Shown: positions 26,602 to 36,080, counted from the first letter of the stretch. The stretch: DNA of 64,000 nucleotides from Brevundimonas mediterranea (GCF_014196125.1 NZ_JACIDA010000001.1:1302001-1366000); one strand, 5' to 3'. A program made the numbers and translations. Notes: generated by a model from the sequence alone, not told the origin.

Positions 26602-27795
26602 TCAGGCGGCCTTGGGCTTGGTCCAGCGGTCGATCAGGCGCTGGGCCGGGCGTTCGACCCGATTGTGCGCCACGACCGCGATCACGACGATGAAGCCGAA
26701 CAGGCCGAGCGCGAACAGGTCGTTCAACCAGACCGAGCCGAAATCGACGCGCCGTCCGCCCGGCATCCAGTCCAGCTTGCGCGCGATGATCAGCATCACG
26801 GTCAGGATGAACATGTGGACCATGTAGATGGAGAAGGACCAGCGCCCCAGGGTCACCAGGGCGGGATGATCCAGCAGTCGCGACACCCGCCCCTCCTCGC
26901 CCGCGAACACCCAGACCAGAACGACGAAGACCAGGGTGACGGCGACCGTCACCGGCCCCTCGGCCCAGGCGACGAAGACGCAGACGGCGACGACGGCGGC
27001 GATCTCCAGCCCCGTGGCGGCCAGCCCCTTCAGGCGCGGGATATTCATCCATAGGCCCTGCAACAGACAGCCCAGGAAGAAGCCGTAAACCGCCCGCGGC
27101 ACGGCGAAGTCATAGGTGGTGTTCATCCAGCGCCGGGCGTAGCTGACCACCAGAACGCCGCCGATGATCGCGAGCACAAGGCCGATCCAGCGAAACCGCT
27201 TGGGCGCGACCAGCACCAGACCGGCGAAGATCAGATAACAGGCCCATTCGGCGCTTAGCGTCCACGACGGCCCGTTCCAGGTCAGATGCGGATGGACGTG
27301 CCAGGCCTGGATCAGGGCCAGATTGGTGAAGATCGCCCACACCGACCGGTCCCCGGTAAACGGCGCGGCACTATCGAAATGGAAGGCCAGCCGCGCCAGC
27401 TCCAGTCCGACATAGGCGGCCAGCATCAGCACGTGCATCGGCCAGATCCGCCCGAACCGCCGCACCATGAACCGCCCGGCGTCCGCCCCGGTCTTCAGCC
27501 GCTCGGCATAGGCATGGGCGATGACGAAGCCCGACAGGACGAAGAAGTAATCGACGAACAGATAGGCGTGCTGGATGAAGTCCCAGCTCCGCCAATGGCT
27601 GGCGACCGGCATGTGGAACATGACGACCAAAATGGCGCACACCCCGCGCAGGGAATCCAAGGCCTCGAAACGGCGATGAGCGACGGGAGCGGGTTTGGAC
27701 AGGGCGTTCACGACCGCGTGATAGCGCCGGTCAAGCTCGGGCGATAGGGGTTTCGGTGTTTGGTGAGAGGATGGGCGGCGCGCCCTTTGCTTCAT
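26602..27795 (-). CDS. Acyltransferase 3 family membrane protein (OafA/YrhL-like)
   Basis: A 397-residue integral membrane protein with about ten hydrophobic segments. The N-terminal RFEALDSLRGVCAILVVMFH motif, containing the catalytic-type R and H of acyltransferase family 3, starts near residue 42. These enzymes O-acetylate or acylate cell-surface sugars. The preceding 40 residues are basic and not membrane-like; the true start may be the GTG near 27712. No polysaccharide genes are nearby to indicate the acceptor. Confidence 0.87.
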   Translation of the reverse strand: MKQRARRPSSHQTPKPLSPELDRRYHAVVNALSKPAPVAHRRFEALDSLRGVCAILVVMFHMPVASHWRSWDFIQHAYLFVDYFFVLSGFVIAHAYAERLKTGADAGRFMVRRFGRIWPMHVLMLAAYVGLELARLAFHFDSAAPFTGDRSVWAIFTNLALIQAWHVHPHLTWNGPSWTLSAEWACYLIFAGLVLVAPKRFRWIGLVLAIIGGVLVVSYARRWMNTTYDFAVPRAVYGFFLGCLLQGLWMNIPRLKGLAATGLEIAAVVAVCVFVAWAEGPVTVAVTLVFVVLVWVFAGEEGRVSRLLDHPALVTLGRWSFSIYMVHMFILTVMLIIARKLDWMPGGRRVDFGSVWLNDLFALGLFGFIVVIAVVAHNRVERPAQRLIDRWTKPKAA

Positions 27796-27841
27796 CTGCC
27801 CTGCTTCACCGGACGGCGGACATGAAGCTGTGCTCTCAACC

Positions 27842-27872
27842 CGTCATCCTGGGCCTCGTACCCAGGATGACG
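27842..27872. repeat. 12-bp perfect inverted repeat downstream of pntB
   Basis: CGTCATCCTGGG and CCCAGGATGACG form a perfect 12-bp stem around a 7-nt loop. It lies just after the end of the transhydrogenase operon. It looks like a dispersed intergenic palindrome and may also end the pnt transcript, though no T tract follows. Confidence 0.55.
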
Positions 27873-27883
27873 ACAGTGGAGCC

Positions 27884-29308
27884 TCACAGCGCCTTCACGA
27901 TCCCCTCGACCATCTTCTTCGCATCCGCGAACAGCATCATGGTGTTGTCGCGGAAGAACAGCTCGTTCTCCACGCCCGCATAGCCCGAGCCCATGCCGCG
28001 CTTGATGAACAGCACGGTCCCGGCCTTTTCCACGTCCAGGATCGGCATGCCGTAGATCGGCGACTGGGGGTCGGTCTTGGCGGCGGGGTTGGTGACGTCG
28101 TTGGCGCCGATGACGAAGGCGACGTCGGCGGTGGCGAACTCGGCGTTGATGTCCTCCAGCTCGAACACCTCGTCATAGGGGACGTTGGCCTCGGCCAGCA
28201 GGACGTTCATGTGGCCGGGCATGCGGCCGGCGACGGGGTGGATGGCGTATTTCACCTCGACGCCTTCTTCCTTCAGCTTGTCGGCCATTTCACGCAGCGC
28301 ATGCTGGGCCTGGGCCACCGCCATGCCGTAGCCGGGCACGATGATGACCTTGGAGGCGTTCTTCAGGATGAAGGCGGCGTCCTCGGCCGAGCCCTGTTTG
28401 ACCGGCCGGGTCTCCTTGGCGCCGGCGGGACCAGCCGCGGCGTCCGCGCCGCCGAAGCCGCCCAGGATGACGCTGATGAAGCTGCGGTTCATGCCCTTGC
28501 ACATGATGTAGCTGAGGATCGCCCCTGACGACCCGACCAGGGCGCCGGTGATGATCAGGGCGATGTTCTCGAGCGTGAAGCCCAGGGCCGCCGCCGCCCA
28601 GCCGGAGTAGGAGTTCAGCATCGACACCACGACGGGCATGTCGGCGCCGCCGATGGGGACGATCAGGGTCGCGCCCAGCACCAGGGCGATCAGGAAGACG
28701 CCCCAGAAGGCCCAGGTCGCCGACCCGCCGGTGCCGATCAGGATCCCGATCAGGAAGACCAGGCCCAGGGCCAGGCCGACATTGATCAGGTGCCGCCCCG
28801 GCAGGATGATCGGCGACCCGCTCATGTTGCCGTTCAGCTTGGCGAAGGCGATGACCGAGCCCGTGAAGGTGATGGCCCCGATGGCGACGCCGAGCGACAG
28901 CTCAATGATCGACAGGGTCTTGATGCCGGTCCCGTCCTCGGACAGGATGCCGAAGGCCTCGGGCGCATAGACGGCGCCGATGGCGACCAGGCAGGCGGCC
29001 ATGCCGACCAGGCTGTGGAAGGCGGCGACCAACTGGGGCATGTCGGTCATGGCGACGCGCCGCGCGATCAGGGCGCCGGTCCCGCCGCCGACGATGACCC
29101 CGCCCGCGATCAGGGCCAGGGTGACGGCGTCCAGCGCCCCGGTGGTCCCCAGGGTCAGCAGGGTCACGCCGATGGCCAGGGCCATGCCGATCATGCCGTA
29201 GGTATTGCCCTGGCGGCTGGTCTCGGGGCTGGACAGGCCGCGCAGCGACAGGATGAACAGGACGCCCGAAACCAGATAGGCCAGTGCGGCCAGCGATGCG
29301 TTCATCAC
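27884..29308 (-). CDS. pntB: NAD(P) transhydrogenase subunit beta
   Basis: A 474-residue protein with about nine membrane helices in its first 260 residues and a C-terminal NADP(H)-binding domain III (VIIVPGYGMAVAQAQHAL, HPVAGRMPGHMNVLLAEA). The enzyme couples proton entry to hydride transfer from NADH to NADP+. It is the last gene of the split pntAA-pntAB-pntB operon, here with two extra small genes between the canonical subunits. Confidence 0.95.
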   Translation of the reverse strand: MMNASLAALAYLVSGVLFILSLRGLSSPETSRQGNTYGMIGMALAIGVTLLTLGTTGALDAVTLALIAGGVIVGGGTGALIARRVAMTDMPQLVAAFHSLVGMAACLVAIGAVYAPEAFGILSEDGTGIKTLSIIELSLGVAIGAITFTGSVIAFAKLNGNMSGSPIILPGRHLINVGLALGLVFLIGILIGTGGSATWAFWGVFLIALVLGATLIVPIGGADMPVVVSMLNSYSGWAAAALGFTLENIALIITGALVGSSGAILSYIMCKGMNRSFISVILGGFGGADAAAGPAGAKETRPVKQGSAEDAAFILKNASKVIIVPGYGMAVAQAQHALREMADKLKEEGVEVKYAIHPVAGRMPGHMNVLLAEANVPYDEVFELEDINAEFATADVAFVIGANDVTNPAAKTDPQSPIYGMPILDVEKAGTVLFIKRGMGSGYAGVENELFFRDNTMMLFADAKKMVEGIVKAL

Positions 29309-29318
29309 GCCCCTCCCC

Positions 29319-29585
29319 TCAAGACGTGCGCGCCAGCCGCCACAGGGCGGCGGCGATGAACAACGGGCCGATGAAGAACAGGGCCCATTCGAAGACGCCC
29401 AACGGCCGGTCCTGGGTCACGACCCGGACCAGAATGGCCGAAAAGACAAAGGCGATGCCGCAGTCGTGCAGCCGCTGGCGCTTGATCGGAACCTTCGTCC
29501 CGAACCAGCCGTACAGCCACAGGCCGAAGCCCAGGCCGGTGGCGACCCAGGAGCCCCCGATGGCGATCTGCGCGGCGTCGGTCAT
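29319..29585 (-). CDS. Small membrane protein encoded inside the transhydrogenase operon
   Basis: An 88-residue protein with about three hydrophobic segments (near residues 8-27, 43-55 and 64-83). Its ATG overlaps the pntAB stop (ATGA) and its stop lies 10 bp before pntB, so it is translated as part of the operon. I do not recognise a family. It is not a recognised transhydrogenase subunit; a role in assembly or in membrane stability is a guess from position. Confidence 0.75.
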   Translation of the reverse strand: MTDAAQIAIGGSWVATGLGFGLWLYGWFGTKVPIKRQRLHDCGIAFVFSAILVRVVTQDRPLGVFEWALFFIGPLFIAAALWRLARTS

Positions 29586-29917
29586 GCCGCGCTCTTGGGA
29601 GCCGGCCGCTCCTTCTTCTTGTACATGGCCAGCATCCGTCGGGTGACCATGAAGCCGCCGAAGATGTTGACGCTGGCCAGGGTCACGGCCAGCACGCCCG
29701 CGCCCTTGGCGATCCAGGCGCTGGGTCCGGTGACGTCGCCCGACACGGCCGCCGCCGCGATCAGGCCGCCGACGATGATGACGCTGGACACCGCATTGGT
29801 CACGGCCATCAGCGGCGTGTGCAGCGCCGGCGTCACGCTCCAGACGACGTAGTAGCCGACGAAGATGGCCAGGACGAAGATGGCCAGACGGAAGACGGTG
29901 GGATCGACGTGTTCCAT
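29582..29917 (-). CDS. pntAB: NAD(P) transhydrogenase subunit alpha part 2 (membrane)
   Basis: A 111-residue membrane protein corresponding to the domain II part of the alpha subunit in split transhydrogenases. The hallmark TPLMAVTNAVSSVIIVGGL stretch is present near residues 34-52, and four hydrophobic helices fit the family. It lies between two small membrane genes rather than directly beside pntAA. Confidence 0.93.
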   Translation of the reverse strand: MEHVDPTVFRLAIFVLAIFVGYYVVWSVTPALHTPLMAVTNAVSSVIIVGGLIAAAAVSGDVTGPSAWIAKGAGVLAVTLASVNIFGGFMVTRRMLAMYKKKERPAPKSAA

Positions 29918-29919
29918 GG

Positions 29920-30168
29920 TCAGGCCTTCTGCTCCAGACGTGCGTCAATGCTAAGCAAAGTCCGCAAAATTCCACTCGCCATCAGGCCCATGAGCAAGCC
30001 GCCCAACCGCCCCTCCAAGAACATTGTGAAGGGACCATCCGAAAGTCGTGGTCCTGTCATCTCGGCATAGACCGTGACTGCCACTCCCAGGACAATCAGG
30101 AGCGAACTACCGACCATGGCAGCAAGAGAAAGGATGGTGAGAGCTCTTCGAACTTGCCGGGACATCAT
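29920..30168 (-). CDS. Small membrane protein between pntAA and pntAB
   Basis: An 82-residue protein with one strong N-terminal membrane helix (about 10-35) and a second hydrophobic stretch near 52-70. Its ATG overlaps the pntAA stop (ATGA) and pntAB starts 3 bp after its stop, so it is inserted seamlessly in the operon. Its base composition is lower in GC than its neighbours, a hint of later arrival. I recognise no family. Confidence 0.7.
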   Translation of the reverse strand: MMSRQVRRALTILSLAAMVGSSLLIVLGVAVTVYAEMTGPRLSDGPFTMFLEGRLGGLLMGLMASGILRTLLSIDARLEQKA

Positions 30169-31298
30169 CCCCGCACCCCCTCATGCACCACGGCCCCGCC
30201 GTGCGTCACAACGGCCGCCTTCAGGATCTCGTCCTCCAAATCCACGGCCAGAACCCCGTCCTTGATCATCAGTCCCACGAAGGCCGACAGGTTGCGGGCG
30301 TACAGCGCGCTGGCGTCGGCGGCGATGCGGCCGGGCAGGTTGGACCAGCCGACGATGGTCACGCCGTTCGCGGTGGTCGTCACCTCGTTCAGCTTCGACC
30401 CTTCGACATTTCCGCCCGCCTCGACCGCCAGATCGACGATGACCGAGCCCGGCTTCATCGAGGCCACATGAGCCGCCGTCAGCAGCACCGGGGCGGCGCG
30501 GCCGGGGATCAGGGCGGTGGTGATGACGATGTCCTGTTTGACCACATGGCTGGCGGTCAGTTCGGCCTGTTTGGCCTGATATTCGGGCGACATCGGCTTG
30601 GCGTAGCCGCCGGCGGTCTGGGCGTTCTTGAACTCCTCGTCCTCGACGGCCAGGAATTTGGCGCCCAGGCTCTCGACCTGTTCCTTGGTGGCGGGGCGGA
30701 CGTCGGTGGCGGTGACGACGGCGCCCAGACGCCGCGCTGTGGCGATGGCCTGAAGCCCGGCGACGCCGACGCCCATGATGAAACACTTGGCGGCGGCGAC
30801 CGTGCCGGCCGCCGTCATCATCATCGGGAACCCCTTGCCATAGGCGTAGGCCGCCTCGATCACCGCGCGATAGCCGGCCAGGTTGGCCTGGGACGACAGC
30901 ACGTCCATGACCTGGGCGCGGGTGATGCGGGGCACGAATTCCATGGCGAAGGCGGTGGCGTTGGCGCCGGTTAGGGCCTCGACCGTGGCCTTGTCGCGCC
31001 AGGCGTCCAGCATGGCGACGACCACCGCGCCGGGTTTCAGCGCGCTGGTCTCCTGGGCCGTGGGGCCGCGCACCTTCAGCACGATGTCGGCGCCGTCCAG
31101 CACCGCGCGGGTGTCGGGCTTCACCGCCGCGCCGGCGGCGGCGTAGTCGGCGTCGGGAATGGAGGAGCCCAGGCCGGTCCCGGCCTCGACCGTGACGGTC
31201 GCGCCCAGGGCGATCAGCTTCTTGACCGTCTCGGGCGTGACGGCGCAGCGCGTCTCGCCTTCGCGACGTTCACGGGTGGCGGCGATAGCGACGGCCAA
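30165..31298 (-). CDS. pntAA: NAD(P) transhydrogenase subunit alpha part 1 (NAD-binding)
   Basis: A 377-residue soluble subunit, domain I of proton-translocating transhydrogenase. It shows the alanine dehydrogenase/PNT N-terminal signature (TRERREGETRCAVTPETV) and the NAD-binding VMGVGVAGLQAIATARRLGA-like Rossmann stretch near residue 175, followed by the D-R/A loop region. It is the first gene of the operon. An aa3-oxidase subunit IV-like gene lies 94 bp upstream on the same strand. Confidence 0.95.
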   Translation of the reverse strand: MAVAIAATRERREGETRCAVTPETVKKLIALGATVTVEAGTGLGSSIPDADYAAAGAAVKPDTRAVLDGADIVLKVRGPTAQETSALKPGAVVVAMLDAWRDKATVEALTGANATAFAMEFVPRITRAQVMDVLSSQANLAGYRAVIEAAYAYGKGFPMMMTAAGTVAAAKCFIMGVGVAGLQAIATARRLGAVVTATDVRPATKEQVESLGAKFLAVEDEEFKNAQTAGGYAKPMSPEYQAKQAELTASHVVKQDIVITTALIPGRAAPVLLTAAHVASMKPGSVIVDLAVEAGGNVEGSKLNEVTTTANGVTIVGWSNLPGRIAADASALYARNLSAFVGLMIKDGVLAVDLEDEILKAAVVTHGGAVVHEGVRG

Positions 31299-31392
31299 GC
31301 GAATCCCCTTGTTCCTGTATGGGACGCGAGACTAGGCCGGTTCCGAAGACGCCGTCAAAGCGCGTCGTTATTCCATCGTTGCGGACGGAGGC

Positions 31393-31665
31393 TCAGTGGC
31401 CGGCGTCGGCCTTGGGCTTCAGGGCGAAGAAGCCGACGCCCCCCAGCACCACTGCGCCGACCAAGGCCGCCATCAGGTTGCCGCCCGGATGGAACCACAG
31501 GGTCAGGAACAGCAACAGGCAGGCCACGGCCAACGAGCCCCATTTGGCCAAATCCATGAACAGCTTGAAGGTCGCCGCCTGTTCATTGATCTGCATCCCG
31601 CCCCGGACATAGGCGGTCGCGTCGGCGTCTGCCTCGGCGGTGGCGGGATTGTGAGCGTCGGCCAT
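31393..31665 (-). CDS. aa3-type cytochrome oxidase subunit IV-like protein
   Basis: A 90-residue protein whose middle matches the bacterial COX subunit IV family: YVRGGMQINEQAATF followed by a single or paired hydrophobic helix (KWGSLAVACLLLFLTLWF). In Paracoccus-type oxidases this small subunit has no catalytic residue. The N-terminal 20 residues are acidic and soluble. It stands alone here, without other oxidase genes, immediately upstream of the transhydrogenase operon. Confidence 0.8.
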   Translation of the reverse strand: MADAHNPATAEADADATAYVRGGMQINEQAATFKLFMDLAKWGSLAVACLLLFLTLWFHPGGNLMAALVGAVVLGGVGFFALKPKADAGH

Positions 31666-31726
31666 GAGAACTCCCTCGGTCTTTTCGTTGGCGCGACTAT
31701 AGCGCGGCTTCAGCCGGACGCCAGCC

Positions 31727-33535
31727 TCACCCCAAGGCTTCGAACTGATCCACCAGCCGCTCCAGCCGCTTGCAGCCCACGCTCCAGAAGGCCGGATCGC
31801 GCGGGTTGAGGCCGAAGGGCTTCAGCGCCTCGACGTAGGTCTTGGCCCCGCCCCCGGCCAGCAGGTCGCGGTACAGGGGGGTGAACCCGGTCGGATCGGC
31901 CCGCCGCGCCTCCATCAGGGCCGCCACCAGCAGGTCGCCGAAGGCATAGGCGTAGACGTAGAAGGGCGAGTGGACGAAGTGGCTGACATAGGCCCACCAG
32001 TGCTCGTAGCCGGGGTTCAGCGTCACCGCCGGCCCCAGCGAGGCGCCCATCTCCGTCAGCCACAGTTCGTTGATCCGCTGCTGCGAGACCTCGCCCTTCT
32101 GCCGCTCGTCATGGAAACGGGTCTCGAACCGGTGGAAGGCGATCTGGCGCACCACAGTGTTCAGCCCGTCCTCGATCCGCCCGGCCAGCAGGCCGCGCTG
32201 CTCGCGCTTGGGCGCCGTCGCCAGCAGACGGTCGAACGTCAGACCCTCGGCGAAGATGGAGGCGGTCTCGGCCAGGGTCAGGGGCGTATCGGCCAGAAGC
32301 GTGCCCTGGTCCGCCGCCAGGGTCTGGTGCACCCCGTGGCCCAGTTCATGGGCCAGGGTCAGAACGTCGCGCCGCTCGCCCATCCAGTTCAGGAAGACAT
32401 AGGGATGGCGGTCGGCGGTGACCGGGTGGGCGTAGGCGCCCGACTGCTTGCCCGGCCGGGCGCGGCCGTCGATCCAGGGCTTGTCGAAGAAGCCGGCGGC
32501 CCGCTCGGCGAAGTCGCCGCCCAGGTCCGAGAAACTGTCCAGCACGATCTCGCGCCCCTGGCTCCAGGTGAAGGCGCGCGGGGCGGTGGTCTCGATCGGG
32601 GCGTTGCGGTCCCAGTGGTCCAGCCGCGCCTTGCCCATGGCCTTGGCCTTCAGCGTATAATAGCGGTGCGACAGCTGCGGATAGGCGGCCGCGACGGCCT
32701 CGGCCATGGCGTCCACCGCCTCGCCGTCGACCTCATTGCCCAGGTGGCGGCCGTCGGCGGGCCGTTTGAAGCCGCGCCAGCGGTCCTCCATCGCCTTGTC
32801 GGCGGCGACCGTGTTCAGCACCAGGGCTAGGGTGGGCGCGCGGGCGGCCAAGGCCTCCGACAGGCCCTCGGCGGCGGCCCTGCGGCGCGCGGGCTTGGCG
32901 TCCGACAGCCGGTTCAGGGCCTCGGCCAGGGTCAGGCTTTCGCTGCCGGCCTTCGCCCGAAGCGCCGCCAGCTGTTCGTCGAACAGGCGCGGCCACTGGG
33001 CCGTGATCGGGCCGCGCTCGGCGATGAAGGTCTCAAGCTCGCTCGACAGTTCGTGCGGCTTCATCGCCCGCACGCGCCGCAGCCACGGCCGCCAGCGCGA
33101 TGCGCCGGCGTGGGCGGTCAGGGCGGCCTCCAGCGCGGCGTCGTCGATCTGGTTGATCTCCAGCGTCAGCCAGACGGTCGGGGTGGCGATGGCGGTGATC
33201 TTCTCGCGCACATCGGCCTCGAACCCTTGCGCCCCCGCGTCGTCGCGCGCCGTCGAGGCCGCCAGGAAGGCGTAAGCGCCCAGGGCGCCCAGGACGTCCG
33301 AGGCCTGTTCATACAGGCTGATCGCCCGATCCAGCGCCGCGCCCAAGGAAGCCGGATCGCCGCCCTGCCCCGCCAGTCGGCCTTGCAGGCCGTTCATCTC
33401 GTCCACCAGAGCGCGCGCCCGATCCAGGTCGGCGGCGATCCGGGCGTCGTCGCGCGAACCATAGAGGTCGGTCAGGTCCCACAGGGGCGCTTCCGCAGGA
33501 TTGGACTGGGGCGGGGCTTTGAAGGGGGCGTTCAT
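31727..33535 (-). CDS. pepF: Oligoendopeptidase F (M3 family)
   Basis: A 602-residue cytosolic zinc peptidase that degrades short peptides. The active-site motif HELGHG is at the expected position two thirds along, with TLAETASIFAEG supplying the third zinc ligand. N-terminal WDLTDLYGSRDD is typical of M3B enzymes. The start at 33535 (MNAPFK) was chosen because the upstream frame runs through the divergent promoter. Length is normal. Confidence 0.94.
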   Translation of the reverse strand: MNAPFKAPPQSNPAEAPLWDLTDLYGSRDDARIAADLDRARALVDEMNGLQGRLAGQGGDPASLGAALDRAISLYEQASDVLGALGAYAFLAASTARDDAGAQGFEADVREKITAIATPTVWLTLEINQIDDAALEAALTAHAGASRWRPWLRRVRAMKPHELSSELETFIAERGPITAQWPRLFDEQLAALRAKAGSESLTLAEALNRLSDAKPARRRAAAEGLSEALAARAPTLALVLNTVAADKAMEDRWRGFKRPADGRHLGNEVDGEAVDAMAEAVAAAYPQLSHRYYTLKAKAMGKARLDHWDRNAPIETTAPRAFTWSQGREIVLDSFSDLGGDFAERAAGFFDKPWIDGRARPGKQSGAYAHPVTADRHPYVFLNWMGERRDVLTLAHELGHGVHQTLAADQGTLLADTPLTLAETASIFAEGLTFDRLLATAPKREQRGLLAGRIEDGLNTVVRQIAFHRFETRFHDERQKGEVSQQRINELWLTEMGASLGPAVTLNPGYEHWWAYVSHFVHSPFYVYAYAFGDLLVAALMEARRADPTGFTPLYRDLLAGGGAKTYVEALKPFGLNPRDPAFWSVGCKRLERLVDQFEALG

Positions 33536-33638
33536 GCCCGCCTTTGTGGGGGCGGCGCGGGCGCGATGCAACGGCCGCAAGCCGCCAGACGGCGAGAACC
33601 GAACGTCGCAAGGAAAGACCTCAATCTGGAGATTCCCC

Positions 33639-34124
33639 ATGACCTATCGCATCGAAGCCCTGCCCCTGGCGCCTTTCGCGCCCTATTTCGCCATGTCCGA
33701 TAAAGACTTAGCGGCGGTCGGCGCGCGCCGGTGGGTCGCCGACGCCCCCGGCCGCGCGCCCTGCCGGGTCAGCCTGCGCGACGCCGACGCCGGAGAGGCG
33801 CTGGTGCTGGTCAATCACGCCCACCTGATCGACCCGAACTCGCCCTATCGCGCCTCGGGACCGATCTTCGTGCGCGAGTCGGCGGTGGAACAGGCGCCGA
33901 TCACCGGACCGGCGCCGGAGATGCTGACCAAACGACCACTGTCGCTGCGCCTCTATGACCGGCGCAACATGATGCTGGAGGGGCTGGTGATCGACGGCGC
34001 CGATCTGGATGCGCGGCTGGCCGAGGCGTTCGACCATCCGGCGCTGGACCAAGTCCACATCCATTTCGCCCCGCGGGGCTGCTATCTGGCGCGGGCCTGC
34101 CGGATCGAGGTGCCGCTTCCCTGA
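33639..34124 (+). CDS. DUF1203 family protein
   Basis: A 161-residue protein beginning MTYRIEALPLAPFAPYF with a CTGGAG ribosome site. The sequence follows DUF1203, including PCRVSLRDADAGEALVLVNH and the GPIFVRE segment, and ends with a CYLARACRIEVP stretch. The family function is unknown. It is divergent from pepF with about 100 bp between. Confidence 0.85.
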   Translation: MTYRIEALPLAPFAPYFAMSDKDLAAVGARRWVADAPGRAPCRVSLRDADAGEALVLVNHAHLIDPNSPYRASGPIFVRESAVEQAPITGPAPEMLTKRPLSLRLYDRRNMMLEGLVIDGADLDARLAEAFDHPALDQVHIHFAPRGCYLARACRIEVPLP

Positions 34125-34188
34125 ACACCCCCGATCCGGCTAGATGGCGCGCCCAGGTCGGGCTCCGAACCGGGCAAAAGGGCGCGTC

Positions 34189-35967
34189 ATGACCACCGAA
34201 GCGGCGAATATTCTCGGCACGGGCTGGGGCGGAACCACGCCGGACGGCGACCGCCGCCGGATCGCAATCGTACGCCTGGCGGTCGGCCTGATGCAGGGCA
34301 TAGTCCTGTACCTGCTGCTGCGCGCCACCGAGGGCGACAGCGCCAGCTGGTCGCAGCGCCATCCCGACCTGTTCGCGCCGGCCCTGCTGACTACACTCTT
34401 CCTGCCCGCCGTCCTGCTGTCCGGCGTCGGCAAGCTGCGGCTGTGGGTCTATGTGGTCTGGAGCCTGATCGCGGGCGCGGTCCTGGCCCTGCTCGCCTGG
34501 CACGACATCGCCCGTCAGGCCGACGGCGCCCGCGAGGCGACCTTCCCCCTGTTCGTCTTCGCGGCGGCGGCCCTGTTCATCGCCCATCATCTGATCGTGC
34601 CGGCGGACCGTGAGCGCCGGCTGGCGGCCTCCTATCCGGCCTATTTCGACGCCGCCTGGATGGCGGGCGTGCAGGGGGTGCTGTCGGTCGGCTTCGCCGG
34701 CGCCTTCTGGCTGCTGCTTCTGCTCGGGGCGAGCCTGTTCAAGATCATCGGGCTCAGCTTCCTCAGCGACCTGCTGGAAAAGGGCTGGTTCACACTGCCG
34801 CTGACCAGCCTGGCTTTCGCCACGGCGGTGCATCTGACCGATGTGCGCGACGGCTTGATCCGGGGCGTGCGGACCGTGGCCCTGATGCTGTTGTCCTGGC
34901 TGCTGCTGGTCATCACGGTGCTGGTCGGCGGCTTCCTTGTGGCCCTGCCCTTCACCGGCCTGGACGGCCTGTGGCAGACGGGCAGCGCCACGGCCCTGGT
35001 CCTGTCGGCGGCGGCGGCCCTGATCGTGCTGATCAACACTGCCTATCAGGACGGCCGTCCCGACCATCGCCCCCCGGTGGTGCTGCGCTACGGCGTCCGG
35101 GTCGCCTCGGCCTTGATCGCACCCCTGGTGGCCCTGGCCTTCTGGGGCTTGGCCCTGCGCATCGGCCAGCACGGACTGACGCCGGATCGGATCATCGCCA
35201 CGGCCTGCGCTGTGATCGGCGCGGTCTATGGCCTGGGCTATCTGTTCGCCGCCGTCCGCCCCGGCCCCTGGATGAAGCCGCTGGAGCCGACCAACATCCT
35301 CGCCGCCGTCCTGTCGGTCGCGGTCATCCTGGCCCTGTTCAGCCCCATCGCCGACCCGGCGCGGCTATCGGCGGCGGACCAGGTCGCGCGGCTGGAACGT
35401 GGGGCCGTGGCGGCTAAGGATTTCGACTTTGACTTCCTGCGCTTCGACAGCGGCAAGGCGGGGCTCGCGGCCCTGGACCGGCTGACGCGGTCGTCGGACC
35501 CACAGATCGCCGAACTGGCCCGCGCCGCCAAGGCCCGACAGGAACGGTCGGGCTATTCGGTGGAGGACCGAGCCACGCGGGTGGCCGGCATCCGGATCCA
35601 GCCCATCGCGGGCCAGAGTACGCCGCCCAGCTTCACCGCCCAGCTGGGTCGCCAGGACGCCCTGATGTACGCTTGCACCGTCGGCAATCCCTGCCAGCTG
35701 CGCAATCTCGATCTGGACGGCGACGGCCGCATGGAGGTTCTGCTGGCGACCTCCAGCTCTATCTTGAGCTTCACACAGAACGGCGAGGGGCAATGGTGGC
35801 AAAGCGCAATCTACGCCGCCTGCGCGCCCGGATCGTCGGAGGAACTGGCGAAGGCGTTCGTGGATCGCTTCGCCGTCGCTCCTGCGCGCCTGCCGGACCT
35901 CGTCGTCGGTGGTCAGAGATTGCAGGCTCAACCGCAGATCGGCTGCGCGCCGCCCGTGTCCCGTTAA
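34189..35967 (+). CDS. DUF4153 multi-spanning membrane protein with C-terminal FG-GAP-like segment
   Basis: A 592-residue protein with about twelve membrane segments in residues 20-415, matching DUF4153, a family of unknown function. The last 190 residues are soluble and include LDLDGDGRMEVLLAT, a calcium-binding FG-GAP/VCBS-like repeat unit, and end near CAPP. The start at 34189 begins with MTTEAAN; an in-frame ATG 15 codons earlier gives a basic extension without a ribosome site. Confidence 0.78.
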   Translation: MTTEAANILGTGWGGTTPDGDRRRIAIVRLAVGLMQGIVLYLLLRATEGDSASWSQRHPDLFAPALLTTLFLPAVLLSGVGKLRLWVYVVWSLIAGAVLALLAWHDIARQADGAREATFPLFVFAAAALFIAHHLIVPADRERRLAASYPAYFDAAWMAGVQGVLSVGFAGAFWLLLLLGASLFKIIGLSFLSDLLEKGWFTLPLTSLAFATAVHLTDVRDGLIRGVRTVALMLLSWLLLVITVLVGGFLVALPFTGLDGLWQTGSATALVLSAAAALIVLINTAYQDGRPDHRPPVVLRYGVRVASALIAPLVALAFWGLALRIGQHGLTPDRIIATACAVIGAVYGLGYLFAAVRPGPWMKPLEPTNILAAVLSVAVILALFSPIADPARLSAADQVARLERGAVAAKDFDFDFLRFDSGKAGLAALDRLTRSSDPQIAELARAAKARQERSGYSVEDRATRVAGIRIQPIAGQSTPPSFTAQLGRQDALMYACTVGNPCQLRNLDLDGDGRMEVLLATSSSILSFTQNGEGQWWQSAIYAACAPGSSEELAKAFVDRFAVAPARLPDLVVGGQRLQAQPQIGCAPPVSR

Positions 35968-36080
35968 CCCCCCGCTCACCACGCCCTCTCACCCGATTTT
36001 CACCTCGTCCCCCTAGAAATCGTCCCGAAACGGGCCAGTCCGCACCACGGGCGGCCTATCGGTGATGACAAGGGGCTCCC

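Noticed and set aside
28790..29359. Rightward Asp/Gly/His-rich frame over pntB
   Set aside because: It is antisense to a firmly identified gene and has repetitive shadow composition.
29586..29975. Longer 218-residue version of the small pnt-operon gene
   Set aside because: The extension is Arg/His-rich and antiphase to pntAB; the short form starts at the pntAB stop and is membrane-like throughout.
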